From positions 1 through 33,587 of the forward strand of contig CALVBH010000096.1 of NCBI GenBank assembly GCA_944325765.1: DNA of 33,587 bases. The letters run 5' to 3'. The notes under the pieces are model-generated. The model saw nothing but the letters and a program-made list of their open reading frames with translations. It was not told the DNA's origin and searched no databases. Each line of letters opens with the position of its first letter. The first letter of the stretch is position 1. The translations under genes were made by a program, and so were the position numbers. Positions 7,768 to 16,362 of the stretch are shown one piece after another. Origin of the DNA: an uncultured Bacteroidales bacterium (lineage in GTDB: Bacteria > Bacteroidota > Bacteroidia > Bacteroidales > UBA932).

Positions 7768-9189
7768 TTACAGTCCCATTTCCCGAGCCTTTTGGCGCAT
7801 CAGGGCATCGGCCTCCTCGAAATTGTTCCCTATGCGTCCGTCGAGGATGGCGTCCTTCACATACTCCTTCAGTTCACCTATCATACGGCACGGCGGGATT
7901 CCGTAAAGTTCCATAATATATTCCCCCGTTATCGGATTCTTGAAATTCCGTATGGCATCCTTGGCTTCCACCTCCGCCAGTTTCCGCCTGACCGTTTCGA
8001 AATTGCGTCTGAGCCTCTCGACTTTCTTCGGGTTCTTCGAAGTCACGTCGGCATTGCACAGCAGCATCAGGTCATCTATATCGTCCCCCGCATCGAAAAG
8101 CAGCCTTCGCACGGCCGAATCGGTAACCTCTTCCGTCACCAACGCTATCGGACGCAGATGCAGAAGCACTAATTTCTCCACATACTTCATCTTCTCGTTC
8201 AGAGGCATCTTCAGCGATCTGAAAATTTTCGGCACCATTCTCGCCCCGACCACCTCATGCCCGTGGAAGGTCCAGCCGGTCTCCGGATCGTATCTTTTGG
8301 TTGCCGGTTTGCCGATATCGTGCAGCAGCGCAGCCCATCTCAGCCACAGGTTAGGCTCCGTTTCCGCATGGGCCACATTGTCGAGCACCTCCAGCGTATG
8401 CGAAAAATTCTCCTTGTGTCCGTGTCCGTCCACAGTTTCCGTCCCTTTCAGTTTCACAAGCTGCGGCAATATGTACTCCAGCAGCCCCGTCTCGTCCATC
8501 AGCCTGAATCCCATGGAAGGTGTCGAACAGACCAGCATTTTGTTCAGTTCTTCGGCAATGCGTTCCTTCGAAAGGATTTCCAGACGGGCCCTGTTCCGCC
8601 TTATGGATTCGAGAGATTCCGGAACGATGCTGAACCTGATATCCCCGTCACTGAGCTTCGTGGCGAAGCGGATAGCCCTTATCATCCTCAACGGGTCATC
8701 GCTGTATGTGGTATCGGGGTCGAGCGGAGTGCGTATGATACCTGCCGCCAGGTCCCTGATTCCCCCGAACGGATCCACCAAAGCTCCGAAATCCTCTTTC
8801 TGCAGGCTGAAAGCCATCGCGTTGATGGTGAAATCGCGGCGTTTCTGGTCATCCTCCAGAGTTCCGTTTTCCACTATCGGCTTGCGGGAATCCCTGCGGT
8901 AGGATTCTTTCCTCGCGCCCACGAATTCCACTTCGGTCCCCTTGTATTTCAGCATGGCCGTTCCGAAATTCCGGAAAACAGAGACATTGCTGTGTACGGC
9001 GGCACCCACGGCCTCGGCGAGTTCTATCCCGCTGCCCTCGACCACGATATCTATATCCTTGCTCGGCCTGCCGAGAAAGCAGTCCCTGACGTAGCCTCCG
9101 ATGACAAAGGCTCTTGTGCCCTGCGACTCGGCCACGTCAGAAATTATGCTGAAAATCCTGTTGTCCAAAAAGCCTTTCGTTATGCCCAT
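7768..9189 (-). CDS. cca: CCA tRNA nucleotidyltransferase / poly(A) polymerase family with HD domain
   Basis: The 473-residue protein has the class II nucleotidyltransferase head: VIGGYVRD at about 29-36 and the metal-binding pair Asp45/Asp47 in KDIDIVV. RRDFTINAMA, which contributes to nucleotide selection, lies near residue 117. The RNA-binding segment contains DPLRMIRAIRFA. An HD phosphohydrolase domain follows, with LLHDIGKPAT near residue 290. It probably adds or repairs the 3' CCA of tRNAs. It is the first gene of cca-xerC-hpf. The upstream 35 bases contain no clear promoter box. Confidence 0.93.
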   Translation of the reverse strand: MGITKGFLDNRIFSIISDVAESQGTRAFVIGGYVRDCFLGRPSKDIDIVVEGSGIELAEAVGAAVHSNVSVFRNFGTAMLKYKGTEVEFVGARKESYRRDSRKPIVENGTLEDDQKRRDFTINAMAFSLQKEDFGALVDPFGGIRDLAAGIIRTPLDPDTTYSDDPLRMIRAIRFATKLSDGDIRFSIVPESLESIRRNRARLEILSKERIAEELNKMLVCSTPSMGFRLMDETGLLEYILPQLVKLKGTETVDGHGHKENFSHTLEVLDNVAHAETEPNLWLRWAALLHDIGKPATKRYDPETGWTFHGHEVVGARMVPKIFRSLKMPLNEKMKYVEKLVLLHLRPIALVTEEVTDSAVRRLLFDAGDDIDDLMLLCNADVTSKNPKKVERLRRNFETVRRKLAEVEAKDAIRNFKNPITGEYIMELYGIPPCRMIGELKEYVKDAILDGRIGNNFEEADALMRQKAREMGL

Positions 9190-9224
9190 AACATTGACGT
9201 CGGTTTGACGGATTTATATTATAT

Positions 9225-9662
9225 TCATCCACTGCACATTGCGGCATAGTCGGGCAGATTGTCCGTGAATTCGTAGCGGAGACTGCCACCGGCGTTGCCA
9301 CGGCGGCAGACATGAGTGCTGACGCCGTTGGTGATGAATATGTATTTTACTTTCAGAGTCATATTGTAGCGGACAGCCTGGTCGAGAACTGCCTGGTCAA
9401 GAGGCACATCAGGACGTTTGCATTCTACTACTGCCACCGGAGACGCGTCCCGGCCGAATACCACTATGTCCGCACGGAATTTCCTGCTGCCGACAGCCAG
9501 CCCAGCCTCGCTCATCATCATATGCAGAGGGACTTTCATCAGTTCATTCAGCTGTCTTATAACCCACTGTCTCACATCCTCTTCCGGTGTGAGCGCCACT
9601 TCTTTCCTCCTCAACGGGTCCCATACTGTCTGTCCTGTCTTCACGGCAAAACTGTTTCGCAA
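9225..9662 (-). CDS. Orphan HsdR N-terminal (type I restriction) domain protein
   Basis: The protein resembles the HSDR_N family: WDPLRRKEVALTPEEDVRQW, then a PD-(D/E)xK nuclease-like core with ADIVVF and VAVVECKRP (Asp, Glu-x-Lys), and YIFITNGVSTHVC. No HsdM or HsdS gene is present, and small orphan members of this family occur widely in Bacteroidota chromosomes. The start is uncertain: a TTG at 9662 gives 145 residues, a usual size for these orphans. A GTG at 9644 and an ATG at 9749 are alternatives, the last overlapping the upstream hydrolase by 76 bases. Function unknown; possibly DNA binding or cleavage. Confidence 0.72.
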   Translation of the reverse strand: MRNSFAVKTGQTVWDPLRRKEVALTPEEDVRQWVIRQLNELMKVPLHMMMSEAGLAVGSRKFRADIVVFGRDASPVAVVECKRPDVPLDQAVLDQAVRYNMTLKVKYIFITNGVSTHVCRRGNAGGSLRYEFTDNLPDYAAMCSG

Positions 9663-9668
9663 TCCCTG

Positions 9669-9676
9669 CAAAGTTA
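9669..9676 (-). promoter_or_regulatory. Promoter -7 box overlapping the hydrolase stop codon
   Basis: TAACTTTG on the minus strand, a perfect TAnnTTTG box. Its first TAA is the stop codon of the hydrolase gene at 9674-9676. It would drive the HsdR-N-like gene from a start at about 9662, so it favours a short N-terminus for that protein. Confidence 0.5.
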
Positions 9677-10723
9677 GAAACTGTTTCCGGAAAACCCGAA
9701 TTGTTCCGAAATAAAGTCGGCCGCAATTTTCTGGACCTGCTTCCCGCAATGATGCCCTCCATCGAAGAATTCAGTGCGGAGACGCCCTGCGGCCCCTCTT
9801 TCCGCATAGGCCGACTGCATTCGGGAATACGCCTCCTCCACACTCCACACAGGGAAAAGCCTGTCCCCGGTTCCAGCCAGAAAGAGATAAGGTTTCGGCG
9901 CCAGCCGGCAGGCAATATCGGGAAAATCATAACGTTCTCTGAGAGCCGGTATCAGCAACGCATAGTCGGAAGCCTTGTACGGCTGTTTCTGTGTCTCTTT
10001 CAGCGTCATCCAGCATACGGAAACCCCGCAGGAAACGTCCTGGCTGAATGCTGCAAGAAGCCAGGCCCGATGGGCACCCATGGACCATCCGAAAGCCGCA
10101 ATCCTGTCCCCGTCCACAAAATCGAGGTTTTTCAGGAGTTTCGCCGCGGCGGCATCCTCTTTCAGAGTCTTTTCAGCCCAGATTTCGCCTCCTGCAGCCA
10201 AAGAATCGTAAACGGCACGCTGTCCCTCGTAAACAGCGGACTTCACGGAATCGATGTCCCCGGGAGCTCCGCAGAATTTCATCCGGGACCACCTGCGGCA
10301 AAGTGCGGAACTGCGGTCTCCCCAGTACAGCATGTCGGGCACTATCACGACATACCCTGAAGACGCCAGGGAATCCGCAAGCCAGATTCCGTCGAAATTC
10401 TCCTGCACCCACTGACGGGAAGACCTCCTGATATTCCCGGGTGCCTGCGGCAACGGCCTTACCAGTTTTTCCTTTCCTATGTCGAATCTCGCCCCGTGGT
10501 CATGGAGAAGGACTATTCCCGGCCGGGGACTTCCGGCGGAAGCGCCATCGGGAACGAGCAGATAGGAGGATACTGTTTCATCGCCCGGGACAGGATATTC
10601 CACCAAAAGGCACCTGTATCCGGAGCGTTCCTCCTCAGCCGTGACCTTCATTTTTCCGGGCTCCGCCGCGCGAACGCACGAAGCGAGGAGAAATATTGCA
10701 AGCAATATGGGACAGGGTTTCAT
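9674..10723 (-). CDS. Lipoprotein alpha/beta hydrolase (dienelactone hydrolase/acetyl-xylan-esterase-like)
   Basis: From the ATG at 10723 the protein is 349 residues. It has a lipoprotein signal peptide MKPCPILLAIFLLASC (lipobox Cys16). The hydrolase fold follows, with PGIVLLHDHG (oxyanion strand), nucleophile Ser214 in GWSMGA, Asp287 in GTGDRLF and His324/325 in GGHHCG. It probably cleaves an ester at the cell envelope; the substrate is unknown. Upstream in-frame ATG/TTG codons at 10741/10747 are rejected because the promoter box at 10745-10752 would place the transcript start at or after them. Confidence 0.82.
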   Translation of the reverse strand: MKPCPILLAIFLLASCVRAAEPGKMKVTAEEERSGYRCLLVEYPVPGDETVSSYLLVPDGASAGSPRPGIVLLHDHGARFDIGKEKLVRPLPQAPGNIRRSSRQWVQENFDGIWLADSLASSGYVVIVPDMLYWGDRSSALCRRWSRMKFCGAPGDIDSVKSAVYEGQRAVYDSLAAGGEIWAEKTLKEDAAAAKLLKNLDFVDGDRIAAFGWSMGAHRAWLLAAFSQDVSCGVSVCWMTLKETQKQPYKASDYALLIPALRERYDFPDIACRLAPKPYLFLAGTGDRLFPVWSVEEAYSRMQSAYAERGAAGRLRTEFFDGGHHCGKQVQKIAADFISEQFGFSGNSF

Positions 10724-10744
10724 ATCGGATTCGGTTTTCATCCG

Positions 10745-10752
10745 CAAAGATA
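10745..10752 (-). promoter_or_regulatory. Promoter -7 box for the hydrolase gene
   Basis: TATCTTTG on the minus strand matches TAnnTTTG and lies 21 bases before the chosen ATG at 10723. It faces away from the plus-strand promoter at 10845-10852, making this a divergent control region. Confidence 0.5.
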
Positions 10753-10768
10753 CTCAGAAATCTTGTTT

Positions 10769-10808
10769 GTCATTCCTGGCGGTGCCGCAGGCGCAGCCGG
10801 AGGATGAC
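10769..10808. repeat. Intergenic palindrome bounded by GTCAT/ATGAC
   Basis: GTCAT at 10769-10773 and ATGAC at 10804-10808 bracket an inner hairpin, GTGCC (10782-10786) with GGCGC (10790-10794). The ends resemble those of the elements at 20280-20389. It separates two divergent promoters. Confidence 0.5.
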
Positions 10809-10821
10809 ACAAAAAGAAATC

Positions 10822-10852
10822 TTGAAAAAATCAAAACAGTTTTCTAACTTTG
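10822..10852 (+). promoter_or_regulatory. Promoter for the CBM9-like/sugar kinase unit
   Basis: TTG at 10822-10824, a 20-base spacer, then TAACTTTG at 10845-10852. This is a good match to the Bacteroidota -33/-7 promoter. It lies about 70 bases upstream of the ATG at 10923. Confidence 0.6.
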
Positions 10853-10922
10853 TATGAATGTCGTTCCCGATAGCCGGGGACAACTACCGGAACGGTTTCA
10901 CACAACGACAAAAACAGATACG

Positions 10923-11567
10923 ATGAAACAGCTGAAAGTACCACACATAGCGGATATAGAAAAATCCGACTTCAAGACTCTCTGTATCAGGATGGAAACC
11001 TGTGCCGCCAAAGCCTGGATCGACACAGTGTGCTGGAAAGGGACATTCCCGTACGCTCCCGACGCTTCGTTTTCCGTGGCGGTCAGCGACACGCACATCG
11101 CTGTTATGTACAGGGTCTGCGGCATGGACCTCAGAGCGAAAGCCCTCGAAGACAACGGCCCGGTATGGGAAGACAGCTGCTGTGAATTTTTCGTGGCCGA
11201 CCCCGCTGACGGCACCTATTACAACTTCGAAATGAACTGCATAGGTACCGTCCTTGCATCCAAGCGGAAATCCAGGGAAGAATTCACCCTGTTCACCGAG
11301 GAACAGCTGGGCAGGATCAGACGGTTTTCATCGCTCGAAAGGAGGGAATACGACGAGTCCGGAGACATTTTCAGCTGGAGGACAGCTGCCTGCATTCCTC
11401 TGGAACTCATCGGTCTGGACGGCACACGTCTCCCAGACTCGATCAGGGCGAATTTCTACAAGTGCGCCGACAAGACCGCGCACCCGCACTTCCTGAGCTG
11501 GAATCCGGTAGAAGTACCGCAGCCCGACTTCCACAGGCCGGAGTTTTTCGGAAAACTGGAATTTTAA
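10923..11567 (+). CDS. Carbohydrate-binding family 9-like protein
   Basis: From the ATG at 10923 (MKQLKVPHI) the protein is 214 residues. It resembles the CBM9-like/DOMON beta-sandwich group found as single-domain proteins in Bacteroidales: a DTHIAVMYRVCGMDLRA strand, then VWEDSCCEFFVAD and YYNFEMNCIGTVLAS, which are characteristic. No signal peptide is visible, so it is probably cytoplasmic. An ATG at 10854 in the same frame is rejected because it lies two bases after the -7 box. It sits 32 bases before a sugar-kinase-like gene, which suggests a link to carbohydrate metabolism. The ligand is unknown. Confidence 0.72.
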   Translation: MKQLKVPHIADIEKSDFKTLCIRMETCAAKAWIDTVCWKGTFPYAPDASFSVAVSDTHIAVMYRVCGMDLRAKALEDNGPVWEDSCCEFFVADPADGTYYNFEMNCIGTVLASKRKSREEFTLFTEEQLGRIRRFSSLERREYDESGDIFSWRTAACIPLELIGLDGTRLPDSIRANFYKCADKTAHPHFLSWNPVEVPQPDFHRPEFFGKLEF

Positions 11568-11599
11568 CATCCGATGACTGAACATAACACTGAAATACT

Positions 11600-12736
11600 A
11601 TGAATTACACACCTGAAGAAATGCTCGCGATAGCGCGGAAATTCGAAACCACAGGAAATATTACGGAAATCAAGCCTCTCGGACCGGGCTTCATAAACGA
11701 TACCTTTATCGTAAAGACACAGGGAGAGAAAGCGTCCAAATATATTCTCCAGAGGAAGAACCATCAGATTTTCCCCGATGTCCCGGGAATGATGAAGAAT
11801 ATCGAAATGGTCACGGAGCACATAAGGGAAAAAGTCATTGCCGAAGGCGGAGACCCGCTCAGGGAAGTCCTTACGGTCACTTTCAGAAAGCCCGGAACGA
11901 TGACCGATGCGGAGCGCGCCGACCCGGCAGGACACCTTTATTTCCGCGACGCGAAAGGGAATTACTGGACCATGTGCGTTTTCATCGAAGGCTCGGTGAC
12001 ATACGAAAAGGCCGACACTCCTGAACTGTGCTACAAGGGAGGCAAAGGCATAGGCAAATTCCAGGCACAGCTCGCGGACTTCACCGTACCGCTCAACGAG
12101 ACCATCAAGGGCTTCCACAACATCCGGTGGAGATTCACCCAGTGGGACGAAGCCGTTGCCCGCGATGCGGCAGGCAGAGTCAGGGACCTGAAGGAAGAAA
12201 TCGGCTGGATAGACAGCCGCAGGGAAGAAATGCTCGCCTTCTGGAGCCTCGTGGAAAACGGTACCATTCCTACGCGAGTCACTCACAACGACACTAAAAT
12301 CAGCAACATACTCTTCGACGGGAAAGGTGATGTCCTCTGCGTCATCGATCTGGACACCTGCATGAGCAGCACGTCACTGAATGATTTCGGAGATGCCATA
12401 AGGTCGTACACCAACACCGGGGCCGAAGACGACAAGGACCTGGAAAAGGTAAGCATGTCCATCGAAATGTTCGAGGCCTATACGCGCGGCTACCTCTCGC
12501 AGAGAAAAGGGAACCTGACACAGTCGGAAATCGACAATCTCGCCTTCTCCGCCAGATACATCACATACGAACAGGTCCTGCGTTTCCTTATGGACTACAT
12601 CGACGGTGACCTGTACTACAAGACAGCCTATCCGGGGCACAACCTCGTCAGGACACATGCCCAGTACAAACTGCTGCAAAGCATCGAAGAACAGTTCGAT
12701 GCCATGAACGACATAGTGAAAAAATATGCGGAATAA
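11600..12736 (+). CDS. APH-fold sugar kinase, N-acetylhexosamine kinase (NahK)-like
   Basis: The 378-residue protein has the aminoglycoside-phosphotransferase/choline-kinase fold. A nucleotide-binding lobe (GPGFINDTFIVK near 28-39, KYILQRKN near 47) precedes the catalytic loop THNDTKISNILF (Asp231) and the metal-binding VIDLDTCM (Asp250, Asp252). The HNDTK form and the LQRKNHQIFPDV segment resemble NahK-type kinases, which phosphorylate GlcNAc/GalNAc at C1. Databases often label Bacteroidales members 'mucin desulfatase', which the fold does not support. It likely acts in the cytoplasm on a hexosamine released from glycans. Its end overlaps the VanZ-like gene by 11 bases. Confidence 0.78.
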   Translation: MNYTPEEMLAIARKFETTGNITEIKPLGPGFINDTFIVKTQGEKASKYILQRKNHQIFPDVPGMMKNIEMVTEHIREKVIAEGGDPLREVLTVTFRKPGTMTDAERADPAGHLYFRDAKGNYWTMCVFIEGSVTYEKADTPELCYKGGKGIGKFQAQLADFTVPLNETIKGFHNIRWRFTQWDEAVARDAAGRVRDLKEEIGWIDSRREEMLAFWSLVENGTIPTRVTHNDTKISNILFDGKGDVLCVIDLDTCMSSTSLNDFGDAIRSYTNTGAEDDKDLEKVSMSIEMFEAYTRGYLSQRKGNLTQSEIDNLAFSARYITYEQVLRFLMDYIDGDLYYKTAYPGHNLVRTHAQYKLLQSIEEQFDAMNDIVKKYAE

Positions 12737-13139
12737 AGTCTTTAAGGGAGTCTTCACAGTATATCTCATACTTTTGTTTATCTGCTGCTTCTGGGATTTC
12801 AGGGGCAGCATTGATTTGAATACGGGCATTTTCGGGCCGCACACGGACAAGGTCGTGCATTTTCTTCTGTTCCTGCCGTTTCCTGTCACCGCCTATTTCG
12901 CTTTTCCCGGACTTCGGGATACGAAACTCAAGCTGGCAAGATTCTGTCTTCTGGCATTTCTGGCGGGAACGGCCGTCGGGACCCTGATAGAAAAGATTCA
13001 GGGATGGACAGGATACCGCAGCTGCGACATCATCGATGTGGCGGCCGACTGCTGCGGGCTCGTATGCGCAATCGGCATCGTATTGCTCATCGACACGGTA
13101 CGTAGATACAGGGAAACTGAGGAGAAAAGGCGGAAGTAA
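12726..13139 (+). CDS. VanZ-like membrane protein
   Basis: The 137-residue protein has about four membrane helices (around 7-25, 45-63, 72-92 and 112-130) and the VanZ-family polar motifs: DKVVHFLLF near residue 41, and later EKIQGWTGYRSCDIIDVAADCCG-type residues (Glu, Gln, Arg, Asp...Asp). VanZ of enterococci confers low teicoplanin resistance, but most family members have no known function. The start overlaps the end of the kinase gene and its stop is one base before the next start, so the three genes are translationally linked. Confidence 0.82.
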   Translation: MRNKVFKGVFTVYLILLFICCFWDFRGSIDLNTGIFGPHTDKVVHFLLFLPFPVTAYFAFPGLRDTKLKLARFCLLAFLAGTAVGTLIEKIQGWTGYRSCDIIDVAADCCGLVCAIGIVLLIDTVRRYRETEEKRRK

Positions 13140-13140
13140 G

Positions 13141-16100
13141 ATGGGAAGGACAGTCATATCGCTATGCCTTGCAGTCCTGTTCGCACTGCCGGGGCTGTCG
13201 AAAGGCAAAATCGCCGAAGATTTCGGGCCGGCCTGCAGGGAACTCGACAGCCTGCTCACGGAAAGGACCGGAGTAGAAGGTGAACTGTGTCTGAAATCGG
13301 TAATGAAACGGGGCAGAGTCCTCGATTTTTACTTTTCAGTCTCGCTGAGCGATTTCCCGTGGCGGTACGATGACTATATATGGTTCTGCAGGGAGCTGAA
13401 AAGCCGTTTCCCGGAAGAATATGCAGACTACGCTCTCGGACGCATCAGCAGCCGGGGAGAACCTCTGGAGAACCTGGTCGCTGGTGAACCGGGATTCAGC
13501 GGGGAACCGGACAGGGATGCATACCGGATAAGGAAATCAGGGAAAAGGCCGCGGACCATTGTGGAGAAAATCGGAGGACAGGCATTCCCAGAAGGGCTGG
13601 ACGGCAGGCACATTGCCCTGTGGCAGAGTCATGGACTTTACTACGAGCAGAGCGAAGGGCGCTGGGAGTGGCAGAGACCCTGCCTGTTCCAGACCGTGGA
13701 AGACCTTTTCACCCAGGGCTATGTCCTGCCGTTTCTCGTTCCGATGCTCGAGAATGCAGGAGCTTACGTGATTCTGCCGAGAGAAAGAGACGTACAGACT
13801 CATGAAATCATCATAGACAACGATCCTGGATTCGATGACCGGGCATCAGGCTCCGCCCGCCTCAGACTTTCGGGAGAATATGCCGAAAACGGGATTTGGG
13901 AGGACGCCGGAACAGGCTTCGCAGATGCCAAGGCCTATTATGCCGGGACCGACAATCCTTTCACCATGGGTACGGCGCGGATGACCGAATGCATCCACGA
14001 CAGAAACCTTTCCGGGAGATTTTCCGAAATTTTCTGGACACCGGATATTCCCGAGCGGGGGGAATATGCCGTGTACGTTTCATATAAAAGTTTCCCGAAC
14101 AGCACGGAATCGGCACATTACACCGTTCACCATCTCGGAGGGAAAAGCGAATTCTCCGTAAACCAGAAAATGGGAGGCGGGACCTGGATTTATCTCGGGA
14201 CATTCCCTTTCGAAAAGGGAACCGGAGGCTTTGTCAGCCTCGACAATGTCGTCTCTCCCCTGTCGGGGCGCGGTAAAAGGAGCGTTGTAAGCGCGGACGC
14301 GGTAAAAATCGGAGGCGGATACGGGAATATTGCCCGAAAGGATGAAGACAACGAATGGTCGCTCCCGGAAATTTCCGGTATGCCGAGATTTGCCGAAGCC
14401 TCCAGATACTGGCTTCAGTGGGCAGGTATGGATTCGACCCTGTACAGCCAGAACGGAGGGCTCGACGACTATAAGGACGACTTTATGTGCCGCGGGGACT
14501 GGTCCGCCCATATCAGCGGCGGTTCGCGGACAAATCCGAAAGAAGACGGGCTGAACATACCTGTCGACCTGACTTTTGCCCTGCATTCCGATGCCGGCAC
14601 GACTCCGAACGATTCCACGGTAGGCACCCTGGCGATTTACACCCTGAAATCGGAAAACAGGAGGAAACTTCCGTCTGGCGAGGACCGCAGGACCAGCCGC
14701 GAATTCGCAGACCTGGTCCAGAGCCAGATAGTAGGCGACATAAGGGCGGAATTCGACCCGCAGTGGAACAGGAGGGCCATCTGGGACAGGAGTTACAGGG
14801 AATCGCGCACACCGGCATCTCCGGCAATGCTCTGCGAACTGCTTTCCCACCAGAATTTCGCCGATATGAAATACGGGCTGGACCCGGCATTCAAATTCAC
14901 CGTTTCAAGAGCCATCTACAAGGGCATGCTGAAATATCTGGCCAACAGGTACGGATGCAGTTATGCCGTTCAGCCGCTCCCGGTCCATTCTTTTTACGCC
15001 GTCTTCCGCGAAAACAAAATCAGGCTCGGATGGAAGGAAAGCATAGATGACATCGAGCCGACGGCTCTGCCGGAAGGTTTCATCATACGCACGAGAGTGG
15101 ATGACGGCGTCTTCGATGACGGCATCTACGTGAAAGCGGACGGGGTCCTGGATACGGAGGCCGCCCCGTCAGGAAACTGCGCGGATGGTGCCGGGCATCC
15201 GTGTCCGGTCACACGGGCAGGACGGGCGTTTGTCTATGATATGGATTTCGAACCCGGACATCTATACAGCTTCGAAATAACGGCGGTCAACGCCGGAGGT
15301 AAAAGTTTTCCGTCTGAAATCCTCAGCGCAGGCATTCCCGACGGATACTGCAGCACATCCGCATCGTGCGGCGAAGGGGATTTCTCCTGTCCGGAAGACA
15401 GCTGTATCCTTATAGTCAACAACTTCACCAGAATCTCGGCCCCGGCATGGTTCGACTCGCCGGAATTCGCCGGCTTCGATTCCTCGGCAGACAGCGGCGT
15501 CCCGTATATCAGGGATATATCCAGCACGGGCAAAATGTACGACTACAGACGTTCGTCGCAGTGGGTAAATGACGACTGTCCAGGATTCGGGGCTTCGTAC
15601 AACGACCTTTCCGGCACAGTCATAGCCGGCAACACGTTCGATTACCCTGCAGTGCATGGAAAGGCCGTCATGGCTGCCGGCTACCCTTTCTGTTCATCGA
15701 GCGCGGACGCTTTCTGCAGCGACACATCCATAAGCAGGGGGAAATGGTGCATAGACCTGGTCTGCGGCAAACAGGTTACGGTGAAATCCGCAGGGAAAGG
15801 CATGCCGGACAGGTTCCGCGTATTTCCCGGACGTCTTATGGAAGCCATCGCCGCATACACCGCTTCGGGAGGCAATGTCCTCGTTTCGGGATCGCACATA
15901 GCCACGGACATATATGACAGGGTCTACCCTGTGGAAACCGACAGTTCTTTCAGGGCGGCTTCCGCCGGCTTCGCCGAAAACGTGCTCGGTTTCGGATACA
16001 TAACCGGCAGGGCAAGCAAGTCGGGACAGGTCGAATGGCTGCCCGGGATTACGGACAGAAAAGACTTCGTTTTCAACAACAGGCCGGACAGCCGTCTTTA

Positions 16101-16350
16101 CAGTGTGGAATCGCCCGACGGAATCAGGCCGGCGCTGCCGTCAGGTCCTGATGTTTCCACACTTCCGGCACCTTGGGGATACACCTTCCTGAAATACGGA
16201 GACACTAAAATTTCAGCCGGAGTATGCTCGGATTTCGGGAAATACAGAACAGTCTGCATAGGCTTTCCCATAGAAACCGTCACCGACGAAAACAGCCGCC
16301 GCGACCTGGTAGGATATTGCCTCGGCTTCCTGAGACACAGAAACAGATAA
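13141..16350 (+). CDS. Secreted N-acetylmuramoyl-L-alanine-amidase-fold protein with golvesin-like insert ('xanthan lyase' family)
   Basis: From the ATG at 13141 the protein is 1069 residues with a signal peptide (MGRTVISLCLAVLFALPGLS-KG). Elements of an Amidase_3 zinc site are spread along the chain: His164 (WQSHGL), Glu187 (TVEDLF, before a LENAGAYVILPRERD stretch), His482 (ALHSDAG) and Glu566 (MLCELLSH). Between the second and third lies a golvesin-C-like beta domain (about 270-395; YTVHHLGGKSEF, GGGTWIYLGTFPF, VVSADAVKIGG). An Fn3-like region (about 625-730) and a C-terminal flavodoxin/glutamine-amidotransferase-like domain follow. Homologues are named xanthan lyase without visible justification; peptidoglycan or glycan binding is more plausible. 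A start at 13036 is rejected because it overlaps the VanZ gene and lacks a signal peptide. Confidence 0.8.
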   Translation: MGRTVISLCLAVLFALPGLSKGKIAEDFGPACRELDSLLTERTGVEGELCLKSVMKRGRVLDFYFSVSLSDFPWRYDDYIWFCRELKSRFPEEYADYALGRISSRGEPLENLVAGEPGFSGEPDRDAYRIRKSGKRPRTIVEKIGGQAFPEGLDGRHIALWQSHGLYYEQSEGRWEWQRPCLFQTVEDLFTQGYVLPFLVPMLENAGAYVILPRERDVQTHEIIIDNDPGFDDRASGSARLRLSGEYAENGIWEDAGTGFADAKAYYAGTDNPFTMGTARMTECIHDRNLSGRFSEIFWTPDIPERGEYAVYVSYKSFPNSTESAHYTVHHLGGKSEFSVNQKMGGGTWIYLGTFPFEKGTGGFVSLDNVVSPLSGRGKRSVVSADAVKIGGGYGNIARKDEDNEWSLPEISGMPRFAEASRYWLQWAGMDSTLYSQNGGLDDYKDDFMCRGDWSAHISGGSRTNPKEDGLNIPVDLTFALHSDAGTTPNDSTVGTLAIYTLKSENRRKLPSGEDRRTSREFADLVQSQIVGDIRAEFDPQWNRRAIWDRSYRESRTPASPAMLCELLSHQNFADMKYGLDPAFKFTVSRAIYKGMLKYLANRYGCSYAVQPLPVHSFYAVFRENKIRLGWKESIDDIEPTALPEGFIIRTRVDDGVFDDGIYVKADGVLDTEAAPSGNCADGAGHPCPVTRAGRAFVYDMDFEPGHLYSFEITAVNAGGKSFPSEILSAGIPDGYCSTSASCGEGDFSCPEDSCILIVNNFTRISAPAWFDSPEFAGFDSSADSGVPYIRDISSTGKMYDYRRSSQWVNDDCPGFGASYNDLSGTVIAGNTFDYPAVHGKAVMAAGYPFCSSSADAFCSDTSISRGKWCIDLVCGKQVTVKSAGKGMPDRFRVFPGRLMEAIAAYTASGGNVLVSGSHIATDIYDRVYPVETDSSFRAASAGFAENVLGFGYITGRASKSGQVEWLPGITDRKDFVFNNRPDSRLYSVESPDGIRPALPSGPDVSTLPAPWGYTFLKYGDTKISAGVCSDFGKYRTVCIGFPIETVTDENSRRDLVGYCLGFLRHRNR

Positions 16351-16362
16351 TTTGCGACAGGT

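Noticed and set aside
8257-9249. 330-residue plus-strand frame
   Set aside because: It is antisense to cca and has no domain signature; the minus-strand gene has complete catalytic motifs.
9225-9662. A type I restriction-modification system
   Set aside because: Only an HsdR N-terminal-like domain is present; there is no helicase domain, HsdM or HsdS.
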